From a virus: 55,754 nt of DNA. The DNA is taken from the IMG/VR virus record IMGVR_UViG_3300020176_000019, positions 1 to 55,754 of that record; one strand, written 5' to 3'. This document shows positions 35,006-43,876 of the stretch, in pieces (within the stretch, counting starts at the first letter, position 1; every line of letters starts with the position of its first letter). The notes below the pieces were generated by a model that was not told the DNA's origin, searched no databases, and saw nothing but the letters and a program-made list of their open reading frames with translations. The translations under genes were made by a program, and so were the position numbers.

Positions 35006-35677
35006 CTACCAAAATTTTGTTTCGTTAGTCTTGCCGCTGATATTCGATGAACCAGCTCTCTGGCCGACAATCCACTCTTTTGGGCAGTAAACTGGCCAAT
35101 CTTTACGGCGGTGAGCGAGTTCTAGCTGGTGGTCAATATGCTTGGCCGAACCTCTGTAGTCCGTCGCATATGAGATGTGGCGGTAGAGAGCGGTAAGAGT
35201 TGGTTGGTTGACAGCATAAGCGTGCGTCCGGTTGATGGAGCCGCCAATAACCACATTAGGGTCTTCGGTTACCTTCGTAGGTCTGCGGTGCTGACCCCCT
35301 AAGTAAATTTGACCCCAGTCTTCTGGAACGGCCTCCATGAAGTTATTTAACCTTTCCAAAGGATTATCTTTGAAAATAATGTCATCCTCCATGATCAGGA
35401 CGTTATTGCAGTTCATGCGCCCACGCTCGTCGCGGTCGTGGATTACATCTTCTAAGATGCGTTGGTGCGAACGTAGGCAACCCCACGCCCCTCTACCGGA
35501 ACCCCAATCAGCCGGACAGGTCGTCCAGTCGCCAATAATAGCCGGATAATAGATGACCCAGTCGTTATTTGCCATGCCTGTTTCCTCCAGATGCCTCTTC
35601 GTTTCCTCTAGTCTGTCTGGCCTGTGCGCGCAGTTGATCACGTAAACGCGGTCAAACCAGTCGGTTAGGTTCTTCAT
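35006..35677 (-). CDS. Glycosyltransferase family 25 (LPS-type)
   Basis: 223 residues. 'VYVINCAHRPDRLEETKRHLEETG' opens the family-25 fold. 'GAWGCLRSHQRILED' and 'NVLIMEDDIIF' (acidic E-D-D) are the family's conserved blocks, and 'GQIYLGG' and 'THAYAVNQPTLTALY' match its later part. It transfers a hexose from a nucleotide sugar, usually to lipopolysaccharide or to Ser/Hyl on protein. Its ATG overlaps the stop of the serine-rich protein gene (ATGA), implying coupled expression. Confidence 0.9.
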   Translation of the reverse strand: MKNLTDWFDRVYVINCAHRPDRLEETKRHLEETGMANNDWVIYYPAIIGDWTTCPADWGSGRGAWGCLRSHQRILEDVIHDRDERGRMNCNNVLIMEDDIIFKDNPLERLNNFMEAVPEDWGQIYLGGQHRRPTKVTEDPNVVIGGSINRTHAYAVNQPTLTALYRHISYATDYRGSAKHIDHQLELAHRRKDWPVYCPKEWIVGQRAGSSNISGKTNETKFW

Positions 35678-37329
35678 GGTTGTGATTGAGATTCTGATAC
35701 TGATGAGTAACTTTTAGCTGATCCACTAGAATCTGATGAAGAGTCCGAAGCAGAAGACGAAGCAGAAGACGAAGCAGAAGACGGATAGACCACACCCCCA
35801 CCAGAATCTGAAGAAGAATCTGATGAATGTGAAGCAGAATCTGAAGCAGAATCTGAAGAAGAATCTGGATAAGATTCAGCAGGAAAACTTATTTTGAATG
35901 TGTAGTTGGCTTTCTGGGGAGCCATGTAAATGGCGTCACCATACGTAATACCGTAAGAATACCATGAGTCATTAGCAGAGTTAGTGGTGGAGCCTGAACC
36001 TGCAAGTTCAGTCGATATGTCCTGATAACCAATTTCGTCTGTTGCTGGGTCTATCCAGAATAGATAAGGTATTTCATACGGAACTGAGTAGATAAAACCA
36101 TCTGGGCCTAACACAGATGAATAAGACTTATTCTTATAAGTGTCTACCTCACTGCTAGTCCCACTGTTATGCGTCGTTTCAAACACCCGCAAAGCAGACG
36201 GTAGAGAGATTTCAGTAGCCGAGTCATCCGAGGTATCGATCTTTAGGATCGCATTGCCATGCCTCGGGAAACAGTAAATGCACCCGTTCGACGGGACGTA
36301 AGTTCCTCCAGAATACTTATTCCAATAGGCGTGGTTCAAAACCACATTGAAACTCCACGTCCCACTGTAAAGAGGTTCGTTACCTGTGAGCTGGTCCGAA
36401 CCTAAAGTGATGCTGTCATCTGACGGGTCTACGATAGCAATACGGTCAGCCCCGTAAGGAGTCAAATACACCTTCCCGTTACCTGCTGTAGTCGCTCCGA
36501 AGTAAGCATCATACATCCATGTGAATGCCGTGCTTTCTGTATTCCAGTTAGGTCGGACTGAGTATATCCCCCCAGTCCGTGCTGGTGTGAACGATATTAA
36601 CGACTGAGTAAAATCAGACAGATTAAACTTAGATACGACAGGGTTAGAGAGCGTGGATGTATTACGGTAGTAGATACTCCCGTAAATTTTGCCGGACGCC
36701 AACGCGCCTCCACGAATGCTGTTCTTCGTAAGACCAGATTTGTAATTGATGTCGGGGTCGTCAGTCCCTGCCGGATCTACTTGAAGGTAAGACGTATTAC
36801 CACTTGGGTTGGCGTATATTTTACCATCACTAGCCGTTAAAGAATCAACATATTTCTGAGTGGAGCTACCAGCCACCGTCCCCGATCCCGTTTTACGGGT
36901 TGTGTCATTTGACGGATCGATGATTAGAACTTCATCTTCTTGGTAGGGGGTGCAGTATAATTTGCCGCCGCTTTCTGCGATACCGCGCCATTTAAGATTA
37001 GTTGCCTCTCCTAAGTCGCTTCCAATCAGCTCGAAAGTAAGGTTAGGGCCTCCACTACCACTAGACCCACTGCCCGAAGAACTGGAAAAACTTTCAGATA
37101 CGCTACTTGAGGACCTCGTAGAAGCACTACCAGAGGCGGAAGCACTTGCAGAGGCGGAAGCACTTTCAGAGGCGGAAGCACTTGCAGAGGCGGAAGCACT
37201 TGCAGAGGCGGAAGCACTTTCAGAGGCGGAAGCACTTGCAGAGGCGGAAGCACTTGCAGAGGCGGAAGCACTTTCAGAGGCGGAAGCACTTTCAGAGGCT
37301 AGAGACTCGGACGAACTCGATTCTGACAT
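35674..37329 (-). CDS. Serine-rich-repeat virion/adhesin protein with beta-propeller-like core
   Basis: 551 residues. Residues 1-70 are almost only Ser and Ala with regular Glu (SESASASASA...). The core (about 95-480) has repeated strands 'GKLYCTPYQEDEVLIIDPSNDT', 'GKVYLTPYGADRIAIVDPSDDS', 'GCIYCFPRHGNAILKIDTSDDS' and 'GFIYSVPYEIPYLFWIDPATDE', a propeller of at least five blades. The last ~60 residues are again Ser/Asp/Gly-rich. Low-complexity Ser arms flanking a globular core, next to two glycosyltransferases, resemble the layout of glycosylated serine-rich adhesins; glycosylation is inferred. The protein probably sits on the virion surface. Confidence 0.75.
   Translation of the reverse strand: MSESSSSESLASESASASESASASASASASASASASESASASASASASASASASESASASASASASGSASTRSSSSVSESFSSSSGSGSSGSGGPNLTFELIGSDLGEATNLKWRGIAESGGKLYCTPYQEDEVLIIDPSNDTTRKTGSGTVAGSSTQKYVDSLTASDGKIYANPSGNTSYLQVDPAGTDDPDINYKSGLTKNSIRGGALASGKIYGSIYYRNTSTLSNPVVSKFNLSDFTQSLISFTPARTGGIYSVRPNWNTESTAFTWMYDAYFGATTAGNGKVYLTPYGADRIAIVDPSDDSITLGSDQLTGNEPLYSGTWSFNVVLNHAYWNKYSGGTYVPSNGCIYCFPRHGNAILKIDTSDDSATEISLPSALRVFETTHNSGTSSEVDTYKNKSYSSVLGPDGFIYSVPYEIPYLFWIDPATDEIGYQDISTELAGSGSTTNSANDSWYSYGITYGDAIYMAPQKANYTFKISFPAESYPDSSSDSASDSASHSSDSSSDSGGGVVYPSSASSSASSSASDSSSDSSGSAKSYSSVSESQSQP
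37131..37300 (-). repeat. 18 bp tandem repeats encoding Ser-Ala arms
   Basis: Nine full copies of an 18 bp unit (plus strand CAGAGGCGGAAGCACTTG, with T for G at some ends) plus a partial one, coding for SASASA/SESASA on the minus strand. The near-perfect DNA identity indicates recent expansion and likely length variation. Confidence 0.9.
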
Positions 37330-38363
37330 TACGACCTCGGATATGCTGAGTTAATGAACTTCTCGTTAGCGATGAACTGCTCTTTGCTACGCTCCGGCAT
37401 ATCCAAATGTTTAAAGCCTTTACGTATTCCAGTCAGTTTCAAAGTAACCTTTGTCGGCCTCAAGAATGGTATAGGCCACGCCGAAAGGACGACGTTATTT
37501 TTCTCGACCACCGCGCCGACTGGTCCAGCTCTGTCGCCGGAGATACCTGTAATAGTCATCGAGTCAGGCTCACATACGGCTAGAAACCTGTCGTCGATTC
37601 TAGCCACTGTCTTAGCTCCTTCCAACGGAACGTCCCTCATCACGAACTCAAAAAGAACCTCGTTGGATTCCATCGTGAATAACGCACCGTATCCTTTTTC
37701 GTGCCAGTCCATAGGCACAATAGCAGTAGATTTGTCTGAGCCGGAGTCAGAAACTGACGATGATGAGTCTGAAACACTACTTTCTTCCTGAATGCCGAAA
37801 GCCGTGAGCCAGTAAACATCGGACGAGATGTTCTGGTCTAAGCTAGAAATCGGGGTCCCACCATCTGGAACATTACCGATCTTCAGGTAGAACTGACCGC
37901 CCAGATCATTTGGGAGACCGCGAGAAGGTGGCACGCCATCCTTTCCCGTAATCTCGCATTGTGTTACGTTGCCAGCGGAGTCCGTCGTCCAAGCTAGATA
38001 AACATCTCCCCTCCAATCAAGATCATAGAAATCATAGCGGTTTTCACTAACCGCCATCGGTGAAGGGATTATACTTTGAGGATTACCTACACCAGTCTGA
38101 GTCACCAGACCGTCTTTGTTGAAGGTCATCCGGTTGATCTGGTGGACCAGAACACCGAAATAGATCTGCATCCCGTCTTCGCCGTCTATCGTCGTAGGGC
38201 GTAGCGCAAACGGAAACGGCTTATAGGCCGGATCTTCGGGGCTGACGTCGCCCGTTGCGGTATCGTAATCGTCAGTGTAGGCAGTTGTGTAATCCCGCAT
38301 CCCCTCGGGTGGGGAATCTAACGGGATAGGTAACGGGATGTCAGAATTATACTTCGGATTCAT
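37329..38363 (-). CDS. Putative virion protein with internal Ser-rich patch
   Basis: 344 residues from ATG 38363, chosen because it overlaps the upstream stop (ATGA); a longer frame begins at 38399. Beta-rich (MQIYFGVLVHQINRMTF, GDVYLAWTTDSAGNVTQCEITG). A Ser/Asp patch (EESSVSDSSSSVSDSG, about 195-210) echoes the arms of the next gene's product. No family recognised. It is likely a partner of its neighbours in one surface structure. Confidence 0.65.
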   Translation of the reverse strand: MNPKYNSDIPLPIPLDSPPEGMRDYTTAYTDDYDTATGDVSPEDPAYKPFPFALRPTTIDGEDGMQIYFGVLVHQINRMTFNKDGLVTQTGVGNPQSIIPSPMAVSENRYDFYDLDWRGDVYLAWTTDSAGNVTQCEITGKDGVPPSRGLPNDLGGQFYLKIGNVPDGGTPISSLDQNISSDVYWLTAFGIQEESSVSDSSSSVSDSGSDKSTAIVPMDWHEKGYGALFTMESNEVLFEFVMRDVPLEGAKTVARIDDRFLAVCEPDSMTITGISGDRAGPVGAVVEKNNVVLSAWPIPFLRPTKVTLKLTGIRKGFKHLDMPERSKEQFIANEKFINSAYPRS

Positions 38364-40576
38364 GACGGTGGGTAAACAGTAACCGTTTCCATGAGCCACC
38401 CGCCCCTAAAGGGCCTAACCTCCGAAGAAGTAACGTGGGGCTTCCACGATACCACGTTGGTAGCGTTCTTAGTATACACAGCTCCCGTATCCTCCCAAGT
38501 TTCGTCGCCATTCACACTGACTCTAAAGTTTACTGCGCCATGTAACGTCGGTGGGATACTTAAATCAAACAACGGGTTCTTAATCTGAATCACCTCCGGC
38601 TCTGGCTTCTCTCCGGCGGGAATACCAACTGGTTGCTCTGTGGACCAGCTAATATCGACAACAGCTCTGCACGGTCCACTGAACGCCCCTTTTGTGTATA
38701 TGACTCTCGGATAGGTTTTAGACGCTCCGGTGCGTTGGTTCCAAACATCGAACTCTACTCCACTCAAAATAGGTGGGAATGCGTAGGTCACTACAGTCTC
38801 ATAGCGAAGTCTGGCGCATGCGTTCGGGACAAAAGTTTCTCCCACCCCTTCTTCAGGTCGGTAGCTATTGTAACCCATACTCAGATCGATAGGCTTCAGT
38901 TGGTAGCCTACACTGGTGTAATCTGTAAGGGTGGATTGCGCCGCTGTAAGGGCAGCGTATTCTACATCTACTGATGTTATTAAATCATTGAGAGCTTTGA
39001 AGTTATTCGGTGCGCCGAAGAAGGCTCCTTTAGGTTCTGATGGAGTTGCGTAATTAGATAATAGGCCAAGTAAGACGCATTCCCCGTCTACGACCATGCA
39101 CGCAAGGCTTCCAGAATCTCCTCCAACAACATTTTCTTGCCAAGCAGTGTAACCAGTCGCGGGGCTAAGGGTAAACTGACGGTAACTCGAATCAGCATCA
39201 GGGTTGTCGTAATCGAAATTACCGAACTGTAAGTTTTTGATCTTACGGATGTGCGCGTTCTCGTCTTGGTCGGTCGTTAAAACCAATACTTCCTCTGCCG
39301 CCGTAGTAGGAGTAGACCATTCTTCATTGGTATTAAACTCGTCTGTTTGGAAATACTGGTAGCCATCCTTCGGCAGAACTTTTACTACTTCAATGGCAGG
39401 TGGTAAGTCATAGTCAAGTAACGCAACAGAGTAATCCCAATTTGATCCTGCTGCGTTGGGGTGCGATTGGGCGCATACAATACGGCGAGAGTAGACTTCT
39501 CCAGTCCTAGAACAGAAATAAACCGTATCTCCTGTCTCGAAGTCGGGCGGGATGTCGTCCCATTGAAGACGCCCATCGTAATACTGCGCGTGGCTAGTGT
39601 ATAAGATATGGCGCGGTGTGATCGCAACGCCGCCTATTTGTTTCTGTTGGCCTTGCGTAACTCGGCTGTTCCACGCAACGAATCCAGTAATCCCTTTTAT
39701 GTTATGCGCCCAGCAGTCCGTATTACGAACTAGGTTAGGGGTAACCCCAGAACCCGCTTGATAAGTGCTGAACAAGTTTAAGTCTGAGGTTGTCTTCCCC
39801 TCTATAGAATCAAGTATGGATTTCCGAGCCTCTCCTTGCAGGTCATCTCCAAATTCGCTGGATTCGCATTTAACGACCTCCTGCTCAGTAACGGCGAACC
39901 AGTTATCTGACAACTGCTGGACAGTCCGAACTGTCCCAGAGTCCATGCCCCAGTAATCATCGTCAGAATCTAAGCCCTCAATCGCACTTGATGCGCCATC
40001 GGGAACCTCACCGCGATAGTAAAGAATCTGCTTCGTTTCGTTCGTGGTCCTAAAGTACTCATCAAAGTCGAAACGAGTTAACGGAACCTTCTTTACGTAG
40101 GTCCGCTGCTCGATGACATAGAGGCCGTTCAGAATCTTGTCGTTGATCGGGATCTGCTTACGTTCTGCCAGAACGTGCGTGCCTGTGAACTTGCCGGATG
40201 GAACGTCAGGCATATCCGCCCCCATCTCTGGTGTCTCTGGATTAAATTCACTACGGCGGATTACGTAATCGCGAGCCACGGCGTCGAACTTCGTGCCGCC
40301 AATGTCCGCTTCCGTATAAGACCAGTTGTCGTCGTCTTGCTCGATCTGATCCGCAACGTAGTAGTAACGGTAATAGCGGTTCTGGTCATCCGCAGCCTCG
40401 ACATGGACCAGTCGGTGGTCTGGCCACTTTTTGTAGTCGGGGTGCTTCGTGCCGTATTCTGGCACTTCCGTTCCGATCCTGTCCGCGTCTACGGTCTCAA
40501 AGAATAAGATGTCGTTGATGTTCGGCGTAGGGAACGTAACGACTGCTTGTCTCTGTGGAGAAGGATTCAGGGCCAT
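38360..40576 (-). CDS. Virion-region protein with an embedded trypsin-like serine protease
   Basis: 738 residues. Residues about 295-540 contain the trypsin-like order: 'GGVAITPRHILYTSHA' (His329), 'WDYSVALLDYD' (Asp381) and 'NVVGGDSGSLACMVV' (Ser488 in GDSGS). Spacings of 52 and 107 residues are close to those of chymotrypsin-fold enzymes. The N-terminal ~290 residues and the C-terminal ~200 (with 'GVEFDVWNQRTGASKTYPRVIY' and a repeat-like 'AVNFRVSVNGDETWEDTGAVY') are of unknown, beta-rich type. A full catalytic triad inside a structural-operon protein is unusual. It could process the virion or host surface proteins. Confidence 0.75.
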   Translation of the reverse strand: MALNPSPQRQAVVTFPTPNINDILFFETVDADRIGTEVPEYGTKHPDYKKWPDHRLVHVEAADDQNRYYRYYYVADQIEQDDDNWSYTEADIGGTKFDAVARDYVIRRSEFNPETPEMGADMPDVPSGKFTGTHVLAERKQIPINDKILNGLYVIEQRTYVKKVPLTRFDFDEYFRTTNETKQILYYRGEVPDGASSAIEGLDSDDDYWGMDSGTVRTVQQLSDNWFAVTEQEVVKCESSEFGDDLQGEARKSILDSIEGKTTSDLNLFSTYQAGSGVTPNLVRNTDCWAHNIKGITGFVAWNSRVTQGQQKQIGGVAITPRHILYTSHAQYYDGRLQWDDIPPDFETGDTVYFCSRTGEVYSRRIVCAQSHPNAAGSNWDYSVALLDYDLPPAIEVVKVLPKDGYQYFQTDEFNTNEEWSTPTTAAEEVLVLTTDQDENAHIRKIKNLQFGNFDYDNPDADSSYRQFTLSPATGYTAWQENVVGGDSGSLACMVVDGECVLLGLLSNYATPSEPKGAFFGAPNNFKALNDLITSVDVEYAALTAAQSTLTDYTSVGYQLKPIDLSMGYNSYRPEEGVGETFVPNACARLRYETVVTYAFPPILSGVEFDVWNQRTGASKTYPRVIYTKGAFSGPCRAVVDISWSTEQPVGIPAGEKPEPEVIQIKNPLFDLSIPPTLHGAVNFRVSVNGDETWEDTGAVYTKNATNVVSWKPHVTSSEVRPFRGGWLMETVTVYPPS

Positions 40577-40578
40577 GG

Positions 40579-41385
40579 TTAGAAGAGATTATTCCAAGAA
40601 GTGCCGTCGTAACAGCGTAACTTACTCAAGGTGCTGTCGAAGTAAACTTGTCCGGTGACTGCTGGTGAAGGTGCTGAAGCTTGAGGTAAGAACCTCGCGG
40701 CTCCTGTTACCGATAAGGAATCGGAAGAAGTTAATACACTATCTGACCCTACCTGCAACGCACCTCCTCCGGCAGACAAGTCGCTGGTTACTGTTACGTT
40801 GCTGAAGCTGACCGTAGAGTTTGTATTGAGGTCTTGGTTAGGGGCAACTTCTTTAGCGGTTATGACAAACGAGCCGTTATTCTGCTGGTCCCTATCGCAG
40901 ATACCAACCTGTTGCGGGTTGGTTGATGGTTTAGTAGCGGTGAACCCACCAGTTGGTCCGACGTAAATCGGGTTGTTGATGCCAAAGCCTTGAGTATCAA
41001 TGTCCTCAATAATACCGGAAATAATGCAGTTTGCGCCCTGATGTCCGGCAGTGTAAGTGGCGTCAATCACCCCAATAGCTGGCATCTTCGCATTGTCATT
41101 CGCCTGTGCGCGCCTTACCTTCGGCTCACTCGTGCCGCTGTTGTAGCCAGAAACGTAAACCGGATCTCCTTTCGTCAAGTTCTCTTGGGCCTCGACATGG
41201 ATATACAACTGACCAGCAATGTTGCCGTGGATGTGGTTCGCAGTAAGTAAGTTACTGACCGTTAAGTTACTGAAGGTCGCGCTCTCCGGTAAGTCAACGA
41301 CACCAGTTGTCGATAGCTTCAGTTGCCAGTTCTGCTCTGATACCGTCAGCGTGTGCCGAGGCGTTTCTGTGATCTCTACAGCCAT
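40579..41385 (-). CDS. Fibre-like structural protein with C-terminal trimer-tip motif
   Basis: 268 residues. The middle 'LTKGDPVYVSGYNSGTSEPKV', 'MPAIGVIDATYTAGHQGANCIISG' and 'GINNPIYVGPTGGFTA' form a domain common in phage fibre and head-decoration proteins. The end 'VTGQVYFDSTLSKLRCYDGTSWNNLF' is the usual closing segment of trimeric fibres. Probably a short fibre or appendage. It starts one base into the stop of the upstream gene. Confidence 0.7.
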   Translation of the reverse strand: MAVEITETPRHTLTVSEQNWQLKLSTTGVVDLPESATFSNLTVSNLLTANHIHGNIAGQLYIHVEAQENLTKGDPVYVSGYNSGTSEPKVRRAQANDNAKMPAIGVIDATYTAGHQGANCIISGIIEDIDTQGFGINNPIYVGPTGGFTATKPSTNPQQVGICDRDQQNNGSFVITAKEVAPNQDLNTNSTVSFSNVTVTSDLSAGGGALQVGSDSVLTSSDSLSVTGAARFLPQASAPSPAVTGQVYFDSTLSKLRCYDGTSWNNLF

Positions 41386-41729
41386 TAGATGTCAGTAATG
41401 TTGTTATCGACCTTTACGTCACCGTAAATCAAACGGGTCGTCGTGCTTTCAGTATTCTCGAAACGGAACATATCCCACTTGTAGTTGACGTTCCCGTCAA
41501 GTTTCAAGGTCTCCGACTTACTCAAATCAGCGGTCAGGATACCATTTCCAGCATCCGTAATAGCGCAACTAAAAGACGCGACAAGAGGTTTCCCTCCGTC
41601 GCGCCTGATCTCAGCCGTAAAGGTGTCTCCAGCAATGTCTACTGGACCGCCTCCGCTATCTTGAACAGTCAATGTGAACGAGAAATCCTCGCCACGGCTT
41701 ACAATAATATTATGTTTTGCTGCTGCCAT
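41385..41729 (-). CDS. Small beta-sandwich structural protein (BppU N-terminal-like)
   Basis: 114 residues. 'GEDFSFTLTVQDSGGGPVDIAGDTFTAEIRR', 'ADLSKSETLKL' and 'YKWDMFRFENTESTTTRLIYGDVKV' follow the pattern of small immunoglobulin-like domains at the base of receptor-binding complexes. It probably links fibres to the virion. The start overlaps the upstream gene by 20 bp. Confidence 0.6.
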   Translation of the reverse strand: MAAAKHNIIVSRGEDFSFTLTVQDSGGGPVDIAGDTFTAEIRRDGGKPLVASFSCAITDAGNGILTADLSKSETLKLDGNVNYKWDMFRFENTESTTTRLIYGDVKVDNNITDI

Positions 41730-42030
41730 CAGTCATAGCCTTCTCCACGGCAATGACGAAGCCTACATTATCTGACTTGTCTTGTCCAGCGTCCTGTTTC
41801 ATGGGACCGCCGTTTACAACGTAGGAATGAACCGTGTCCAGATAATCGTTGGCCAACGTGACTTTGGACTGAACCCAAGCCTCGCTCATGCGCGGAGAAC
41901 CACAACCACATTGCTGTAGGAGCTGCTCAACATTAGCTTGCACGTTGGAAAGCTGCTGCTGGATCATCTCCAGATCCTTCTCAGCATTTTCATGCTGAGG
42001 AGAATCATCAGATTGGTAAACGTCGTTCAT
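41710..42030 (-). CDS. Conserved small virion-region protein (WVQSKVTLANDYLDTV)
   Basis: 106 residues. A helical N-terminal half with a Gln-rich coiled coil and 'CGCG', then 'AWVQSKVTLANDYLDTVHSYV', a block I know from small proteins in the structural regions of marine phages. Function unknown to me. It lies between the Lys-rich protein and the fibre-base protein and overlaps both. Confidence 0.65.
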   Translation of the reverse strand: MNDVYQSDDSPQHENAEKDLEMIQQQLSNVQANVEQLLQQCGCGSPRMSEAWVQSKVTLANDYLDTVHSYVVNGGPMKQDAGQDKSDNVGFVIAVEKAMTDGSSKT

Positions 42031-43526
42031 TAGGAATTACGGTAGACTTGAAGGGCGAATTGATTAGCGGACATTTCACCTAAGCCGCCTTGTTTCGCAA
42101 GCATACCCTTCATTTTCTCAAGCTTTTCCCTGTCCATTTTAGAATTAGGGTCAAACTCGGTTCCATGGGTATTCTTGAACAACCCGACGGCTTCGTTGGT
42201 GTAATCGACTTCTGGTTCATCAGTAGCTTCTTCGACAGCCCCTAACGCTGCCTCAGTGGCTGCGGTTGCGGCGGGACTCATCGCCTCAGCTTTAGGTGCG
42301 GCTGGTGCGGCTGGTGCGGCTGGTGCGGCTGGTGCGGCTGGTGCGGCTGGTGCGGCTGGTTCTTCGGCATCAACATCAGCTAACCTTTGATCGACAACGT
42401 CGTCTACGGTGGGTTCTGGCTCACTAAAAGCGGAATCATATAACGCTCTAGCTTGCTCAGGGCTTTGGATTGCTCCGTATTCTTTTAGAAGTTGGGGGTT
42501 ACGGACGGCAGCTTTCTCAAGAGCCTCCATTTCCACACCAGATAAAGCACCTTCTAAAGCAGCCTCTCGTGCCTCACCTTTAGCTTGGTTCGCCGCACGT
42601 TGAGGCGCGAGACGTTCCCTCATTTCTCCTGCTTCATATAAGGCTTGTTGCCCCGCGTCCATACTAGATAGGGCGGAACCTGCACCATATATGTAGTTCA
42701 CTGGATTCATGACGGCTTCCGCCGCACCTTCAAAGGCTTGTGCTGCGGTACTATTGCCGCCCATTTGCTTGAAATTAGTTTGAACTCTTTTTCTTTCTTC
42801 TTCATCGGTAGCGAGGTCAAAAACGTCTTTTGCTGCTAATGCGACCTCTAGAGGCAAGGCTGCTTTACCAAGAACTTTACCAACCGTTTCGCCAACTACT
42901 TTCCCCACCCCCTTAGTCTTGCCAGCCTTTTCGGCTACATCGATAGCGGCCTCTTTTGCTTCTTTCTTTACCTGTTTCGCAGTCTTATCTACTGTATCCT
43001 TTGCTTTTTTCGTAGCCCTATCTACGGCTTCTTGTGCTTTCTTTTCTGATTTACTAGATGCCTCCTCAAAAGTCTGTTTAATCCCAGCCTTGGATTTAGG
43101 CTTGGTCGCTTTCTTCTTAGCTGGTTCCTTCTTAGCTGGTTCCTCTGCGGTTGCTTTGGACTTCGTTTCCTTAGAAATTTTTTCTGTCTCTTCTTTGAAA
43201 GTTTTATCAGTCCAAGACTTCCTTTCAGCGTCGGTCATTTTATCCCATTCCCCCGAATCGATGAGGTCCATCATCTTGTTATAAGTCCTCGTATTCGCTC
43301 TTGAATTAGGGGCGACTTTGATTGGCCTCTGTCCATCCGCTCTTACCTCAACCCTCGATAAAAAATCTTCAGGTTCGGCGGATAACAGTTTGTTTACCAC
43401 TTCGCGATTTTTTTGAAGTAACTCTTGCTGTCCGCGAGTCAACGGGCGTCCCTCTAAAGCTAATTCAAGGGCGGTTTTTAAAGGTGAGTTTGAAGCTAAC
43501 TCGGCTGCGGTATATAATTTTGCCAT
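42030..43526 (-). CDS. Lys/Ala-rich, histone H1-like virion-region protein with Ala-Pro arm
   Basis: 498 residues. After a helical start, residues about 115-215 are Lys/Ala-rich (EPAKKEPAKKKATKPKSK, then KKAQEAVDRATKKAKDTVDK), like histone H1 tails. Residues about 205-260 are Gly/Ala-rich and membrane-friendly, and 388-411 form an Ala-Pro-Ala arm. It may be an internal or DNA-associated virion protein; that is inferred from composition. It follows the terminator at 43541-43587, so it needs its own promoter or read-through. Confidence 0.65.
   Translation of the reverse strand: MAKLYTAAELASNSPLKTALELALEGRPLTRGQQELLQKNREVVNKLLSAEPEDFLSRVEVRADGQRPIKVAPNSRANTRTYNKMMDLIDSGEWDKMTDAERKSWTDKTFKEETEKISKETKSKATAEEPAKKEPAKKKATKPKSKAGIKQTFEEASSKSEKKAQEAVDRATKKAKDTVDKTAKQVKKEAKEAAIDVAEKAGKTKGVGKVVGETVGKVLGKAALPLEVALAAKDVFDLATDEEERKRVQTNFKQMGGNSTAAQAFEGAAEAVMNPVNYIYGAGSALSSMDAGQQALYEAGEMRERLAPQRAANQAKGEAREAALEGALSGVEMEALEKAAVRNPQLLKEYGAIQSPEQARALYDSAFSEPEPTVDDVVDQRLADVDAEEPAAPAAPAAPAAPAAPAAPAAPKAEAMSPAATAATEAALGAVEEATDEPEVDYTNEAVGLFKNTHGTEFDPNSKMDREKLEKMKGMLAKQGGLGEMSANQFALQVYRNS
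42295..42360 (-). repeat. 9 bp tandem repeats coding for Ala-Pro-Ala
   Basis: Seven perfect copies of GGTGCGGCT on the plus strand (minus strand AGCCGCACC), giving an (Ala-Ala-Pro)n linker. Perfect identity points to recent slippage. Confidence 0.9.
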
Positions 43527-43540
43527 GGTAATTTTTTCTG

Positions 43541-43587
43541 TAAAAAAGAACCCCGCTACCCGTTTTGGAGACAGGTAACGGGGTTCA
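43541..43587 (-). terminator. Rho-independent terminator, minus strand, after the small post-capsid gene
   Basis: On the minus strand AACCCCGTTACCTG (43585-43572) pairs with CGGGTAGCGGGGTT (43562-43549), followed by a T-run from the A-stretch at 43542-43547. It ends the capsid transcript. Confidence 0.85.
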
Positions 43588-43609
43588 TGTTAAGTGATAC
43601 GTGATTAGC

Positions 43610-43807
43610 TTAAGAAGCTAAAGGACTCATTCCCAAGGCTTGCGCTAACTCATCGACGGTAATGGTCTTAGCTTTTTGCTCGGAGATATCGTAAACCTGA
43701 AGAACATCATCTTTATTAAGCTGATCTTTTGCAGCAGAATTGACAGCGGTCAGATCAGTAGTCCCCAGCAGCTTCGCGATAGTCGGTGCGTCATCTAGTG
43801 TTGGCAT
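43610..43807 (-). CDS. Small post-capsid protein, 65 residues
   Basis: Acidic: 'TIAKLLGTTDLTAVNSAAKDQLNKDDVLQVYDI' then 'KTITVDELAQALGMSPLAS'. It lies between two strong hairpins (43830-43863 and the terminator after it), giving it a transcript segment shared with the capsid gene. Small decoration or head-completion proteins often follow the major capsid gene; the role is inferred. Confidence 0.65.
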   Translation of the reverse strand: MPTLDDAPTIAKLLGTTDLTAVNSAAKDQLNKDDVLQVYDISEQKAKTITVDELAQALGMSPLAS

Positions 43808-43829
43808 AATTCTATAAAAGTTACGCTAA

Positions 43830-43863
43830 GTAATGTTCCCGAAACAGATTTCAGGAACATTAC
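43830..43863 (-). promoter_or_regulatory. Hairpin between capsid gene and small post-capsid gene
   Basis: TAATGTTCCCGAAA (43831-43844) and TTTCAGGAACATTA (43849-43862) pair with a 4 nt loop and one A-C mismatch. It has no T-run on the minus strand, so an RNA-processing or stability stem (or a partial terminator) is more likely than a full terminator. Confidence 0.6.
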
Positions 43864-43876
43864 CTAACTAGATTAA

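Noticed and set aside
36950-37354. Open frames opposite the Ser-Ala repeats (Glu-Ala-Leu and Arg-Lys-His repeats)
   Set aside because: Arise only from the 18 bp repeat read on other frames or strands; the minus-strand gene is coupled to its neighbours by overlapping start/stop codons.
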